A stretch of 64,000 bases of DNA. It comes from Chitinophaga parva. Its GTDB lineage: Bacteria > Bacteroidota > Bacteroidia > Chitinophagales > Chitinophagaceae. The notes under the pieces were generated by a model, which searched no databases, had not been told where the DNA came from, and saw only the letters and a list, made by a program, of their open reading frames with translations. How positions within the stretch are numbered: position 1 is the first letter of the stretch; each line of letters starts with the position of its first letter. The stretch covers positions 620,001 to 684,000 of the forward strand of contig NZ_QCYK01000003.1 of assembly GCF_003071345.1 (NCBI RefSeq). Direction: 5' to 3'. The position numbers and the translations under genes were made by a program. This document shows positions 34,952-44,918 of the stretch, in pieces.

Positions 34952-35698
34952 TTACAGGCTGTTTTGTGCACGGGCTGTATCCGTCACAGATTTGGTGTCC
35001 GGCTTTACGGCACCCGTGGCGTTGATGATGTACTTGATCGTCACCGCGGTGCTGTCTTTTGCATTAGGAATACCAGACAGCAGGAAGGTGTAAATGTTTC
35101 CCTCCGTGAGGCTTACAGTGCGGCTGGTGCTTACCCCCGCGCTGCTGCTTACATTCAGCGTAAAGTTGCCCGCGCTGGCAGCGGCAAAGTCAGACACGCC
35201 ACCAAAGGCCAGTTGCACGTCGCCATGCCCATTGTTGATATGCAGGGCGGCAGAATCCGGCACTGCATTCACATAGCGTACCAGGGCCGTGCCTTTGTCG
35301 GTTTGCAGGCTGTCTACATTGTCTTTCGTTACTACGTTGCGGTAGTTGCCTTTGGCGCCCATTACAAAAATGGAGTAATACTGGGTCGTGTCCAGTTGCG
35401 CGGTGCTGCTGGCCAGCAGGGTACCGTTCCAGTAGTTGTACGAACGTACATTGCGCTGGCCGGGCCATGCAGCCAGGTAGCCGCCGGTATAGCTTTGGTA
35501 ATAAATGGGAGCAATGATAAAGCCGCCACCGGAAAGATCTACCCCGATATTGGACTGGTCAGGGGCCAGGTTAAAGGCCATGATCCCGGCCACGGGTACA
35601 TTCGGATGATCGTTGTCATGATCTTTGTTACAAGCAATCAGGAACAGGCCTCCCAAGAGCACGACGCCCAGCATCGCAAGCATGTTTCTCGTTTTCAT
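34952..35698 (-). CDS. DUF4397-domain lipoprotein
   Basis: 248 residues. The signal peptide ends in a lipobox (LFLIAC, Cys 23) followed by NKDHDND, a charged linker. The body has repeated beta-strand blocks typical of DUF4397 (TALVRYVNAVPDSAALHIN, YTFLLSGIPNAKDS), a small immunoglobulin-like module in Bacteroidota and other secreted proteins. It is probably an outer-membrane or periplasmic lipoprotein of unknown role. It stands alone on the minus strand, upstream of a divergent uronate gene. Confidence 0.85.
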   Translation of the reverse strand: MKTRNMLAMLGVVLLGGLFLIACNKDHDNDHPNVPVAGIMAFNLAPDQSNIGVDLSGGGFIIAPIYYQSYTGGYLAAWPGQRNVRSYNYWNGTLLASSTAQLDTTQYYSIFVMGAKGNYRNVVTKDNVDSLQTDKGTALVRYVNAVPDSAALHINNGHGDVQLAFGGVSDFAAASAGNFTLNVSSSAGVSTSRTVSLTEGNIYTFLLSGIPNAKDSTAVTIKYIINATGAVKPDTKSVTDTARAQNSL

Positions 35699-36191
35699 TT
35701 TGCAGGTTTTTTTTCAGTTAAGCGATTTCAATGGAACAATGTTACAGCTGTTACAGCCGTGGTTGTAACGCGCAGGTGTTATTATAGACAGCCGCATGGG
35801 CAAAGGGTTTATTTTTTTAAGGAATCCTTAACAAAATCGATTTAAGCAAGCATTGTGCCTGCGCTACCGGGCGCTGCGGAAAAATAAGGGTTGCGGGAAA
35901 ACGCCTGCTGCGTTGTCCTGGTTGGGATGCCGGGAAGGCGCATGAAACACGGCTGGCGCTGGAAGAGCGGCACGCCGTGCCTGGTCCGGGTTCACGTACG
36001 CCTGGGCTAACTAAGGCCATCGTATTTAACCCTGCTGCCCATTAACAGGGTGACCATTTTTTATTTACTTTTAGCCCCGGTTTACCGGGCCTAAGGTCTT
36101 GCGCTGCAGCACGTCCCCGTGCGCTACCATCTGCGCCCACCATGCCCTTATTTTTTTACCTGCCCAAGGGCCCACGTTACTTCATTCAGTT
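35699..36191. other. Intergenic stretch upstream of uxaC
   Basis: 493 bp without a gene. It holds a tandem 9-base repeat (TGTTACAGC twice, 35740-35757) facing TGTAAC at 35764-35769, the palindrome TTAAGGAATCCTTAA (35817-35831), and an ACCCTG/CAGGGT pair near 36030-36055. These are possible operators for the lipoprotein or uxaC genes. Confidence 0.4.
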
Positions 36192-37586
36192 ATGAGAAAA
36201 TTTCTCGACGAAGATTTTTTACTGCGCGGGGAAGTTGCCCGCCAGCTGTACCATGATTACGCCGCCACCATGCCGGTGATCGATTATCACAACCACCTGC
36301 CGCCCGACCAGATCGCGGCCGACAAGCAGTTTGAAAACCTGACCCAGGCCTGGCTGTATGGCGACCATTACAAATGGAGGGCCATGCGCATACACGGCGT
36401 GGCAGAAGCATACTGTACCGGCGCTAAGAACGATTGGGAAAAGTTTGAACAATGGGCGGCCACCGTGCCTTACACGATGCGCAATCCCCTGTACCACTGG
36501 ACCCACCTGGAACTGCGCCGCTACTTTGATGTACAGGAATTACTCAGCCCGGCCAGTGCTGCCAGCATTTACCGCGTGTGCAGTGAAAAACTGCAATCAC
36601 CGGAATATTCCGTGCAGCACCTGCTGCGCAAAATGAAGGTAAGAACCCTCTGCACTACGGATGATCCGGCAGACAGCCTGGAATTTCACCAGCAGTTGCA
36701 GGGGCTGGACATCAAAGTGCGCCCGGCTTTCCGCCCGGATAAATCCCTGGCAGTGGAAGATCCGGAGCACTACAACGCTTACCTGGAGCGCCTTGGCGCG
36801 GCCGCAGGCATTAACATCCGCCGCTACCAGGACCTGCTGGATGCACTCAAAAACCGGCATGATTTCTTTGCGGCTATGGGCGGTACGGTAGCAGACCATG
36901 GACTGGACAAGCTGTATGTAGCGCCTTTCACCGCAGCGGGCATCAACGCCAGCTTCGACAAGGTAAGAGCAGGGCAAACCATTTCCCCGGAAGAAGTAGC
37001 TGCCTTCAAATCGGCCCTGATGCTGCAACTGGCGGAGTGGAACGCGGAGAAAGGGTGGGTGCAGCAGTTCCATTTGGGGGCGCTGCGCAATACCAACTCC
37101 CGCATGCTCAAGCTGCTGGGACCGGATACCGGCTGGGATGCCATTGGCGATTATCCGCAAGGCATCGCCCTGGGCCGCTTCCTGGACCTGCTGGAAAGCA
37201 AAAGTAAGCTGGCCAAGACCATCGTCTATAACCTGAACCCGGCTGATAATACCATGTTCTCCACCATTGCCGCCAGCTTCAATGACGGCAGCACACCCGG
37301 CAAGGTGCAGTACGGGGCTGCATGGTGGTTCCTGGACCAGAAAGATGGAATGACGGATCAGCTGAATGCCTTGTCCAACACGGGTTTGCTGAGCCGCTTC
37401 GTAGGCATGCTCACAGACTCCCGCAGCTTTTTATCGTATCCCCGCCATGAGTATTTCCGCCGCATCCTGTGTGACATGCTGGGCACGGAAATAGAGAACG
37501 GGGAACTGCCGCACGACATGTCCTGGATAGGCAAGATGGTGCAGGATATCTGCTACAACAATGCCGCATCGTACTTCGGTTTCTAA
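36192..37586 (+). CDS. uxaC: Glucuronate (galacturonate) isomerase
   Basis: 464 residues from ATG 36192 (the frame is open from 36099, but this start matches the family N-terminus FLDEDFLLRGEVARQLYHDYA). UxaC belongs to the amidohydrolase-like metal barrel fold. DYHNHLPPDQIAAD and HFLGALRNTNSRM-like QFHLGALRNTN are present, with the metal-binding His pair in the first. It converts D-glucuronate to D-fructuronate, or D-galacturonate to D-tagaturonate, in the cytoplasm. The following convergent kdgK-eda pair supplies the last steps of the pathway; the dehydratase and reductase steps are not in the window. A bidirectional terminator separates them. Confidence 0.95.
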   Translation: MRKFLDEDFLLRGEVARQLYHDYAATMPVIDYHNHLPPDQIAADKQFENLTQAWLYGDHYKWRAMRIHGVAEAYCTGAKNDWEKFEQWAATVPYTMRNPLYHWTHLELRRYFDVQELLSPASAASIYRVCSEKLQSPEYSVQHLLRKMKVRTLCTTDDPADSLEFHQQLQGLDIKVRPAFRPDKSLAVEDPEHYNAYLERLGAAAGINIRRYQDLLDALKNRHDFFAAMGGTVADHGLDKLYVAPFTAAGINASFDKVRAGQTISPEEVAAFKSALMLQLAEWNAEKGWVQQFHLGALRNTNSRMLKLLGPDTGWDAIGDYPQGIALGRFLDLLESKSKLAKTIVYNLNPADNTMFSTIAASFNDGSTPGKVQYGAAWWFLDQKDGMTDQLNALSNTGLLSRFVGMLTDSRSFLSYPRHEYFRRILCDMLGTEIENGELPHDMSWIGKMVQDICYNNAASYFGF

Positions 37587-37604
37587 ACGGCATTTACCTG
37601 AAAT

Positions 37605-37645
37605 AAAAACACCGGTCATCCTGCAACAGTGACCGGTGTTTTTTT
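37605..37645. terminator. Strong bidirectional terminator
   Basis: AAAAACACCGGTCA (37605-37618) pairs with TGACCGGTGTTTTT (37630-37643) between the convergent uxaC and eda genes. Confidence 0.9.
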
Positions 37646-37663
37646 ATGGCTATATCGCAGGGC

Positions 37664-38338
37664 TTACAATGCCAGCGATGACTTTACTTCTTTGATAGAC
37701 TTGAGCAGGGTAGCGGTGTGCTGCTGCAGGGTATCGTACTCGCCGTTTTCCAGCACGCCGGCGGTAATGAGCTTGGAGCCCAGGCCCACGGCGCATACAC
37801 CGGATTTGAACCAGGTGGTAAGGTTCTCTTTGTTACGTTCTACGCCACCGGTGGGGATGAACAGCTGGCCGGGGAAAAGTTCGCGCACGGAACTGATGAA
37901 CGCGGGGCCTACAATATTGGCCGGGAAGATCTTGATCAGCGGGGCGCCGAGCATCTGGGCCTGCAGGATCTCGGTGGGGGTCATACAGCCGGGCACCCAC
38001 ATTTTGCCGGCGGCTTTTGCCACTTCGGCCACTTCGGGCAGTACCACGGGGCTCACCAGGAAATCTGCGCCGGCATCCAGGAATGCTTTGGCTTCTGCAG
38101 CACTTTTAATGGTGCCGGTACCCAGGAAAAGATCCGGGAATTGTTTGCCAGTTTCGGCCTTCAGGTAACGGAAGTTTTCCAGTGCTTTCTCACCGCGGTT
38201 GGTAAATTCCACCACGCGTACGCCGGCGTTGTACAGGGATTTCAGTACCTGCAGGCACACGGCAGGATCGGGCCAGTAAAAGAGGGGCAACAGGCTTTGG
38301 TCCAGCAGTTGTTGCAAGGGCGTGGAATTATTGCTCAT
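37664..38338 (-). CDS. eda: KDPG/KHG aldolase
   Basis: 224 residues from ATG 38338, which overlaps the end of kdgK by 11 bp; the longer frame to 38470 lies inside kdgK. It is a TIM barrel class I aldolase. The Schiff-base Lys is in IKIFPANIVGP and the general acid/base Glu is in VVEFTNRG. It splits 2-keto-3-deoxy-6-phosphogluconate into pyruvate and glyceraldehyde-3-phosphate, the step after KDG kinase. Stop-start overlap with kdgK shows translational coupling. Confidence 0.93.
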   Translation of the reverse strand: MSNNSTPLQQLLDQSLLPLFYWPDPAVCLQVLKSLYNAGVRVVEFTNRGEKALENFRYLKAETGKQFPDLFLGTGTIKSAAEAKAFLDAGADFLVSPVVLPEVAEVAKAAGKMWVPGCMTPTEILQAQMLGAPLIKIFPANIVGPAFISSVRELFPGQLFIPTGGVERNKENLTTWFKSGVCAVGLGSKLITAGVLENGEYDTLQQHTATLLKSIKEVKSSLAL

Positions 38339-39356
38339 TTGATAAAATGGTTTGATGAATCGTATCAACGCTACTGGTGGTAGCATCGCTTTCGATGAAA
38401 AGTTTATTAAAAGCCGCTGCAGCAGCAAATTCCAGGGTTTGTGGCCAGTTGTGCCCCTGTGTGTGGCCATAGAGCAGGCCCGCCATGAAGCAGTCGCCGC
38501 TGCCTACCTTATCCAGGATGGATGCAGCTTTGTACGTGCGGGATACGATGGCTTCCGTGCGGGTATTGAGTGCGGCATAATATAAGATGCCGCCGCCCGG
38601 CTGGTCAAAACGGAAGGTGTTTGCCACGGCTTTCACTTTAGGGAAAGCCGCCATGAGGGCCTGGCTGGAGCGGGTGGCCTGTGCCAGGTAATCCGCCTGG
38701 GTATTGCCTTCCGGCCGCAGTGCATCCACCGGTATGCCCAGCATTTTCTCTGCCGCCCACACATTACCCATTACCAAGGTACAATGTTTTACGAGGGAGG
38801 GCATCACCTGGTGGGGCGTCATCTTGTACTGCCAGAGGCGGGCGCGGTAATTAAGATCCACAGACATGGGAATGCCCAGGTCTGCCGCGGCCAGCACGGC
38901 GGCTTCGCAAATGGCGGCCAGGGACGCGTTCAGTGCGGGCGTGATGGCGCTGAAATGGAACCAGCTCACATCTTCCAGGATCTGCTCCCAGTTGATCTCC
39001 GCCGGCTGCAATTGTGCAAAGGAGGAATGGGCGCGGTCGTAGATCACGCCGGTGTGCTGCAGGTCATTGCCCTTGGGCAGGTAATACAGGCCCAGGCGGC
39101 CTTCCCGCAGGATCACCGGTGTGGTATCTATGCCTTGCTCCTGCAGGTATTGCAGCAGCGAAGCGGAGAGGGCGTTGTCTGGCAGGGCGGAGAGGTAAGC
39201 AGGCTGTAAGCCCCAGCGGGCCAGGGCGGTAGCTACATTGGCCTCGGCGCCGCCCACAAAAAAGGGAAGCTGGTGGGTATGCAGCCACTGGCCGCTGAGG
39301 TCAGGACAAATGCGCAGCAAGAGCTCCCCGAAGCAAAGTATTTTTTTCTTGGACAT
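38328..39356 (-). CDS. kdgK: 2-keto-3-deoxygluconate kinase, PfkB family
   Basis: 342 residues. PfkB signatures are the N-terminal VGGAEANVATALARWGL and the C-terminal DKVGSGDCFMAGLLYG, with the catalytic Asp in GSGD. The partner eda gene makes KDG kinase the best reading, although other sugar kinases of the family look alike. It would phosphorylate KDG to KDPG in the cytoplasm using ATP. It is the first gene of the minus-strand pair; the upstream gap is also the leader region of the divergent susC gene. Confidence 0.85.
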   Translation of the reverse strand: MSKKKILCFGELLLRICPDLSGQWLHTHQLPFFVGGAEANVATALARWGLQPAYLSALPDNALSASLLQYLQEQGIDTTPVILREGRLGLYYLPKGNDLQHTGVIYDRAHSSFAQLQPAEINWEQILEDVSWFHFSAITPALNASLAAICEAAVLAAADLGIPMSVDLNYRARLWQYKMTPHQVMPSLVKHCTLVMGNVWAAEKMLGIPVDALRPEGNTQADYLAQATRSSQALMAAFPKVKAVANTFRFDQPGGGILYYAALNTRTEAIVSRTYKAASILDKVGSGDCFMAGLLYGHTQGHNWPQTLEFAAAAAFNKLFIESDATTSSVDTIHQTILSNEQ

Positions 39357-40050
39357 GACGGTTTTCGGTAATGCGGTTGATAACGTGGGTTTAAAGATAA
39401 AGGTTGAATTTAATTAAAAGGAGCAAAACAGCCGCTAACGGCGGTAATAATTACTATAACGTTTTCATGGAGGTACTTGTTTGGCTTTCCCGGTGGCATG
39501 GACCGCCCGTTTTTTGCAGCGGATTTAACAATTTTTTTTGTTTTTATTTTTCAGTCTGGATTATCATTATTATCTTGACATAAGAAAGAGCGCGGCTATT
39601 GATGTTTGCCACAACCAAATTCTAAACACATTACCTTTTAGCTAACATAGACAAGTATCACCCAGCATTGAGCCGATTGAGAATTTTTCCTGAAATCATT
39701 TATCAGTGCGATGTTGTAACGTTGTAGGGGTATACAGGGAAAACACAGTATCACTTATTTTTACAACCAAAATCGAAACTTTCACCCTGCCAGTTTTCGC
39801 CATACGGCGGCAGTGACATTTCATTAATCCATCAACACACTTATGTATCGCACGGCAACGAGGGTTGCTGCGGTACATTTTTATTTTACAGTTGACAATA
39901 AAGGCCCCGTTTTCCACGGGAGCGGCTCCCGTATGCCTGTTATGAGTGATGGTCAACAGATCTGAGCGCCTGCTGCAGCGGGGAGGGGAGGTCCATATGC
40001 CGGTATTGAACGATTTGTTTTTATAAGCATCAACCAAAATCTGAATCATT
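39357..40050. other. Long AT-rich leader region between kdgK and susC
   Basis: 694 bp without a supportable gene. Features include a perfect 7-bp-arm hairpin (ACGGGAG/CTCCCGT, 39916-39932), runs of T near 39530, and AACCAAAAT-like stretches at 39768 and 40033. Both divergent transcripts must start here. I could not place promoters with confidence. Confidence 0.5.
39916..39932. repeat. Inverted repeat ACGGGAG-CGG-CTCCCGT
   Basis: A perfect 17-bp hairpin-forming dyad about 119 bp before the susC ATG. It could be a regulator site or a structure in the 5' leader of susC mRNA. No T-run follows, so it is not a typical terminator. Confidence 0.5.
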
Positions 40051-43000
40051 ATGCGAAAAATTCTACTGCTGCTTAGCTGCATGCTGTTAGTAATGGCGTC
40101 TGTGGTACATGCACAGGTGCATCCCGTGAATGGGAAGATCGTGGATGAAAACGGGAGCCCCGTGCCGTTTGCATCCGTAAAATTAAAGGGGTCTAACACG
40201 GGTACCTATGCCGATGCCAAAGGCCTGTTTACCATTAATGTAAAGCATGGCGCTACGCTCAATGTAACCGGTGTAGGCTATGTGCCGGTAAATGTAACGG
40301 TGAATGGGAGCGAGGTGGCCGTTGTACTGAAAACGGATGTACAATCGCTCAATGAAGTGGTGGTAACCGGTTTGGGCGAAGCCACTTCCCGTAAGAAAGT
40401 GCCCATTGATGTGGCGAGCGTGAACTCGAAGAACTTTGCAAAGAGTGCCACCACTTCGCTGGAACAAAGCCTGCAGGGACAGATCGCGGGTGCGCAGATC
40501 GTGCAGGATAACGGGCAGCCGGGTTCCGGCTTCACCATCATCCTGCGTGGTGTGAACGCACTGAACGATCCCGGCCCCATGATCCTGGTGGATGGTGTTG
40601 AAAACAACGATATGAGCGCCCTGGATCCTTCCATGGTGGACCATGTGGAAGTGATCAAAGGCCCTGCTGCCGGCCAGCTGTACGGTGCCAAAGGTGCCAA
40701 CGGGGTGATCCAGGTATTTACTAAAAAAGGCAGCCGTAATCAACGCCCCAGCATTACCCTTACCTCCAAGATAAGCAGTGACCAGATCCTGCGTACCGGC
40801 CGCTCCCTGGTGGCGGAAAAGCACCACTGGAAAACAGATGCACAGGGCAATATCCTGAACTCAGACGGGGAAGTGCTGAAGCCGGACGCAAACGGCTACT
40901 GGGAAGATCCCGTGGAGGACCTGGACGTGAATGCCAGCAACGACAAGCCATACAACATCCCAACCTATGACCACCTCAAACAAGGCTACCGTACCGCGCT
41001 GACCTACAACAACGCGCTGAACATCATTGGAGGCGGTAACAATTTTGACTATGCATTCGGCGCATCCCGCCTGGACCAGCAGGATGTGTTCAGCAATAAC
41101 TTCAACCGTACGAACGTGACGGCCAACCTGGGCATGGAACTGGCCAAGGGCCTGACCCTGCGTAGCACTACGCAGGCCATTTTTGGGTATAACAACCTGC
41201 TGGGTGGTAACCGCTTTGCCATGGTGAACTCTTATCCCTTCATTGATCTTACACACCTGGATACCTCGGGTATGATCGTGCGCAAGGCCAAGAATGAGAA
41301 CCAGATCAACTCCCTGTCTGAAAAGCAATGGCACGACCGGAATAACAAAAGCACGAAGATCTTTGAGAACGTGAACCTGAATTACAAGTTCCCGAAGTTT
41401 GTAGAAGTGGATTTCAAGTATGGCTATAACCTGGCCATCTATGATAACTACAGCATGTACAAAAACCAGGAAAGTGCCGTTACCAAGAACATCTACTGGG
41501 GCCCTTCTGTAGATGGCGCCATCACGGATTATTACGACCGGCAGCTGAACCAGAACGCGCTGACCACGTTGTTCTTCAGAACAGATTTCAAACAGGACTT
41601 CCACCTGGACGTGCCGCTGCACACCGTTACCCAGGCGGCGTACGACTGGCGCTCCTTTGATGAACGTTATTTCAAAGCGGTGGGCGTAGGGCTGCCCACG
41701 TTCCCGCCGTACAACCTGAACTCTGCCAACACCAAAACGGTGTATGATAACGATGGAGACGGTACCAACCAGCATATCCGCACTTTTGGTTACCTGGTAA
41801 GCCAGTCGTTTGATTATGATGACTGGATCGGGATCTCCGGCGGCTTCCGTGCTGACTATGCGTCTACTTTTGGCGCGGGCCAGAAAGCAGCTACCTTCCC
41901 GCGCGGAACCTTCTTTGTGCATCCTTCCCATTTTCTCCGCATAAGCTGGCTCAATGACTGGAAGCTGCGCGCAGCCTATGCCTCTGCCGGTACACCTCCC
42001 GGCGCTTATGACCGCCAGATCACACTGGATGCAGGTACCCTGGGCGTAGGCGGTGTGGCAGTGTCACTACCCGGTACGGCCTCTAACCCCGACCTGGTAA
42101 CACAAAAAACCAAGGAACTGGAAATAGGCACCGACATTGCCGTGCTGCCTACTACCGGCGATTGGTTCAGTAAAGTGAGCCTGAACGCAACGTATTGGAA
42201 GCGCCGCGCGGAAGATATTATTCAGAATGCAGACGTGGCCCCTTCTACCGGTTCCGGTGCATTGAAATCCAACCTTACTACGCTTAGTTCCCGGGGTGTG
42301 GACCTGGCACTGGACATTATCACGGCTTCCATGAAGAACTTCCAGTGGAACACGGCGGTGCGCTGGGGCTTTGCCAAAACGCACGTGGAAGATATTTCCA
42401 ACCACCAGACCGTAGTAGCCGGTATGTTTGGCCTCCAGGAAAAACAGGACCTTGGCATCTTCTATGGCCAGACCCCGCTGCACAGCCTGGACCAGCTGAT
42501 GGTAGATGGCAAAACACCCTACATTGCCGAAGCAGACCGTGGTAATTACACGCTGGTAAATGGCAACGTGGTGGATACCCGCACCAACGCGGCAAAGCTC
42601 ACCGCTGCCAACGATCTGAAAGTGATCGGTAAATCCTTCCCCGACTTCAACGCCTCCCTCATCAATACCTTCACTATCTACCAGGCCTTCACGGTGTCTT
42701 TCCAGTTTGACTGGACCCATGGCAACCAGATCTACAACATGACCCGCCAGTGGCTGTACCGCGATAAGATTGCAAAGGACTATGATGATGTGATCAATGT
42801 GAATGGTAAGAGCGGCGCTTTTGCAGCCTATTACACCAGCATGTACAACACCCTGCAGCCTAACGGATGGTACGTGGAAGATGGTTCTTTCATCCGCCTG
42901 CGCGACCTTTCCCTTACCTACGACGCTACGCGCCTGATCAATGCCCGCTGGATGAAACGCCTGGCGGTAACTGTTTCCGGCCGTAACCTGGCCACCTTCA

Positions 43001-43149
43001 CCAAATACAAAGGCCTGGACCCGGAAACCACTACCGCCGTGGATTCCCAGGGTAGCGGCATCTCCGGTGTGGGTGCCTTCAAAGGGGTGGACTACTTCAC
43101 CATTCCTAACCTGAAATCTTACCAGGTAGGACTGAATATTGGTTTCTAA
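40051..43149 (+). CDS. SusC/RagA TonB-dependent transporter
   Basis: 1032 residues. A signal peptide ends at VVHAQ. A carboxypeptidase-like domain (VNGKIVDENGSPVPFASVKL) comes first, with no STN domain, so unlike the other SusC it is not expected to signal through FecR. The plug has EVVVTGLGEA and GPMILVDGVENNDMS, and the barrel ends in Phe (GLNIGF). It should import a glycan with its SusD partner 27 bp downstream. The neighbouring GH9 gene suggests a beta-glucan or hemicellulose. Confidence 0.95.
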   Translation: MRKILLLLSCMLLVMASVVHAQVHPVNGKIVDENGSPVPFASVKLKGSNTGTYADAKGLFTINVKHGATLNVTGVGYVPVNVTVNGSEVAVVLKTDVQSLNEVVVTGLGEATSRKKVPIDVASVNSKNFAKSATTSLEQSLQGQIAGAQIVQDNGQPGSGFTIILRGVNALNDPGPMILVDGVENNDMSALDPSMVDHVEVIKGPAAGQLYGAKGANGVIQVFTKKGSRNQRPSITLTSKISSDQILRTGRSLVAEKHHWKTDAQGNILNSDGEVLKPDANGYWEDPVEDLDVNASNDKPYNIPTYDHLKQGYRTALTYNNALNIIGGGNNFDYAFGASRLDQQDVFSNNFNRTNVTANLGMELAKGLTLRSTTQAIFGYNNLLGGNRFAMVNSYPFIDLTHLDTSGMIVRKAKNENQINSLSEKQWHDRNNKSTKIFENVNLNYKFPKFVEVDFKYGYNLAIYDNYSMYKNQESAVTKNIYWGPSVDGAITDYYDRQLNQNALTTLFFRTDFKQDFHLDVPLHTVTQAAYDWRSFDERYFKAVGVGLPTFPPYNLNSANTKTVYDNDGDGTNQHIRTFGYLVSQSFDYDDWIGISGGFRADYASTFGAGQKAATFPRGTFFVHPSHFLRISWLNDWKLRAAYASAGTPPGAYDRQITLDAGTLGVGGVAVSLPGTASNPDLVTQKTKELEIGTDIAVLPTTGDWFSKVSLNATYWKRRAEDIIQNADVAPSTGSGALKSNLTTLSSRGVDLALDIITASMKNFQWNTAVRWGFAKTHVEDISNHQTVVAGMFGLQEKQDLGIFYGQTPLHSLDQLMVDGKTPYIAEADRGNYTLVNGNVVDTRTNAAKLTAANDLKVIGKSFPDFNASLINTFTIYQAFTVSFQFDWTHGNQIYNMTRQWLYRDKIAKDYDDVINVNGKSGAFAAYYTSMYNTLQPNGWYVEDGSFIRLRDLSLTYDATRLINARWMKRLAVTVSGRNLATFTKYKGLDPETTTAVDSQGSGISGVGAFKGVDYFTIPNLKSYQVGLNIGF

Positions 43150-43176
43150 AATCTTGCGTGAACAAAAGGAAAAACA

Positions 43177-44811
43177 ATGAAGAAGCTATTTATATATTTC
43201 GTGGTGGGCGCAGCGCTGGGTATTACTGCCTGCAAAAAATCCACCCTGCAGCAGGTAAACCCGAACAATCCATCCCCTTCCGGCTCACTCGTGGCGGAAA
43301 GCGGTATTAAAGGTTTTGCACTGGGTATTTTCCAGAAATGGATAGCCGATGTGCCGGGTGCCGCCGGTACCAATATCATGTTCATTGGTACCAATAACCA
43401 CGCTATCATGGGGGATGAAGTATTTTCTCCCTACGGTAACTACGGCATGCGCTACACGGGCCAAACGTATGCCATCACCCTGCCTAATGGCACCAAGGTG
43501 ATCAACCCTATCGGTACCACGCAGGAAGCGCAGTTGCAATCTACCAATACCCGCCTGGCCGGCTCTACCAACTCTTTCCTGTACGAATGGGATGCATGTT
43601 ATTACACCAACTCACAGGCCAATACGCTGCTGGCAGCCCTGGACAATCCCGCGTTGAACTTGAGCGGCGATGCCGCCACGAAAAAGGCCGTGCTGAGCGC
43701 GTGGGCTTACTGGTGGAAAGGATATGCCTATTCCCGCGTGGGCTCCATGTACCTGGCCGGCGTGATCACCAACGACCTGGGAGGCGCAGGTACTACCAAT
43801 GGGAACTATGTGGATCATAACGCCATCATCACAGAAGCGAATGCCAACTTTGACAAGGCGGCCGGTATCCTCAATGGTATTGCGGAAAACAGCGCTTATG
43901 ATGAAGTGATGACGGCGGTGGTGCCCTCCTTCAACGACAATACAGACATCACCACCCCGGCAGCCTGGGTGCGCATGATCAATACCTACAAGGCCCGGAA
44001 CCTGCTGGCCAACAAGAAGGTGGCTGCTATGACCGCGGCCGACTGGACTGCCGTTAAAACCCTGGCGGAGCAAGGCTCCCTGGCTACGGACCAGGTGTTT
44101 AAATTCGGTATGGACCCGGATGCCACAAATGACTTGTCTGCCAACTTTTTCCATCCCTTTGCATTCATGGGCGAAGGCTCTGCATTTACTTTTGTAAGTG
44201 AGCGCCTCATCCAGGATTTCAAACCGGGCGATCAACGCTTTACCAAGAACTTTAACCTGCTGCCTGCCGCACAGGTGAACGTGCGCAGCCGCGGGCTGCA
44301 GTTTGGCACCCGGTGGAATGCCATCGCCGTGGAAGATGGAGGCCGCTATGCTACCAATAATAGCATAGGTATTATGCCCCTGTGCGTGTCTTACGAAGAG
44401 GCGCGCCTGATGGTGGCAGAAGCCGATATCCGCACCACCGATGTGGAAGCAGGCCTCAAGATCATTGACGAAGTGCGCGATTACCAGGGCGCCGGGCTGG
44501 CGCATGTAGCCGGTACAGGGCTGACGCAGGCACAGGCCATTGAAGAACTGCGCCGGGAACGCCGCATAGGCCTGTTTGAAAGAGGGGTGGCATTTTACGA
44601 TGCCCGCCGCTGGGGCGTTACCGCGCCTGCCGCGCAAGGCGGTGGCCGTGCAAACGCTATTGTAATGGTGCCCGGCCAGCTGGTAGGCTCCGCGTCTGCA
44701 CAGGCACTGCCCTGCTTCATTGAGTATAACTACATGGACTACTGGGATGTGCCGCAGAACGAGCTGGATTTCAACGGCGCGCTTTCCGGTTCAGCACCCA
44801 TTAAGAACTAA
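43177..44811 (+). CDS. SusD/RagB-family surface glycan-binding lipoprotein
   Basis: 544 residues. Signal peptide with lipobox GITAC (Cys 19). RagB/SusD features include YYTNSQANTLLAALDN, the TPR-like helices, SYEEARLMVAEADIRTTDV and RRERRIGLFERGVAFYDARRWG near the C-terminus. It binds oligosaccharide at the surface and lids the SusC barrel. It lies 27 bp after susC. A strong terminator follows, so GH9 is probably transcribed from its own promoter or by read-through. Confidence 0.93.
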   Translation: MKKLFIYFVVGAALGITACKKSTLQQVNPNNPSPSGSLVAESGIKGFALGIFQKWIADVPGAAGTNIMFIGTNNHAIMGDEVFSPYGNYGMRYTGQTYAITLPNGTKVINPIGTTQEAQLQSTNTRLAGSTNSFLYEWDACYYTNSQANTLLAALDNPALNLSGDAATKKAVLSAWAYWWKGYAYSRVGSMYLAGVITNDLGGAGTTNGNYVDHNAIITEANANFDKAAGILNGIAENSAYDEVMTAVVPSFNDNTDITTPAAWVRMINTYKARNLLANKKVAAMTAADWTAVKTLAEQGSLATDQVFKFGMDPDATNDLSANFFHPFAFMGEGSAFTFVSERLIQDFKPGDQRFTKNFNLLPAAQVNVRSRGLQFGTRWNAIAVEDGGRYATNNSIGIMPLCVSYEEARLMVAEADIRTTDVEAGLKIIDEVRDYQGAGLAHVAGTGLTQAQAIEELRRERRIGLFERGVAFYDARRWGVTAPAAQGGGRANAIVMVPGQLVGSASAQALPCFIEYNYMDYWDVPQNELDFNGALSGSAPIKN

Positions 44812-44836
44812 GGAGCACTGCATAAAATCAACCCTG

Positions 44837-44866
44837 GCCCGGCATGTACAATGCCGGGCTTTTTTT
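44837..44866 (+). terminator. Rho-independent terminator after susD
   Basis: GCCCGGCAT and ATGCCGGGC form a 9-bp stem with a five-base loop, followed by seven T. It separates susCD from the GH9 gene. Confidence 0.92.
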
Positions 44867-44918
44867 GCTTGCATACAGGACAAATACTTGTTACATTAAC
44901 GCAACTATTGACAAGCTT

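Noticed and set aside
39696..40199. Minus-strand 167-residue ORF in the susC leader
   Set aside because: It overlaps the susC start, lacks any motif and its composition is that of non-coding DNA.
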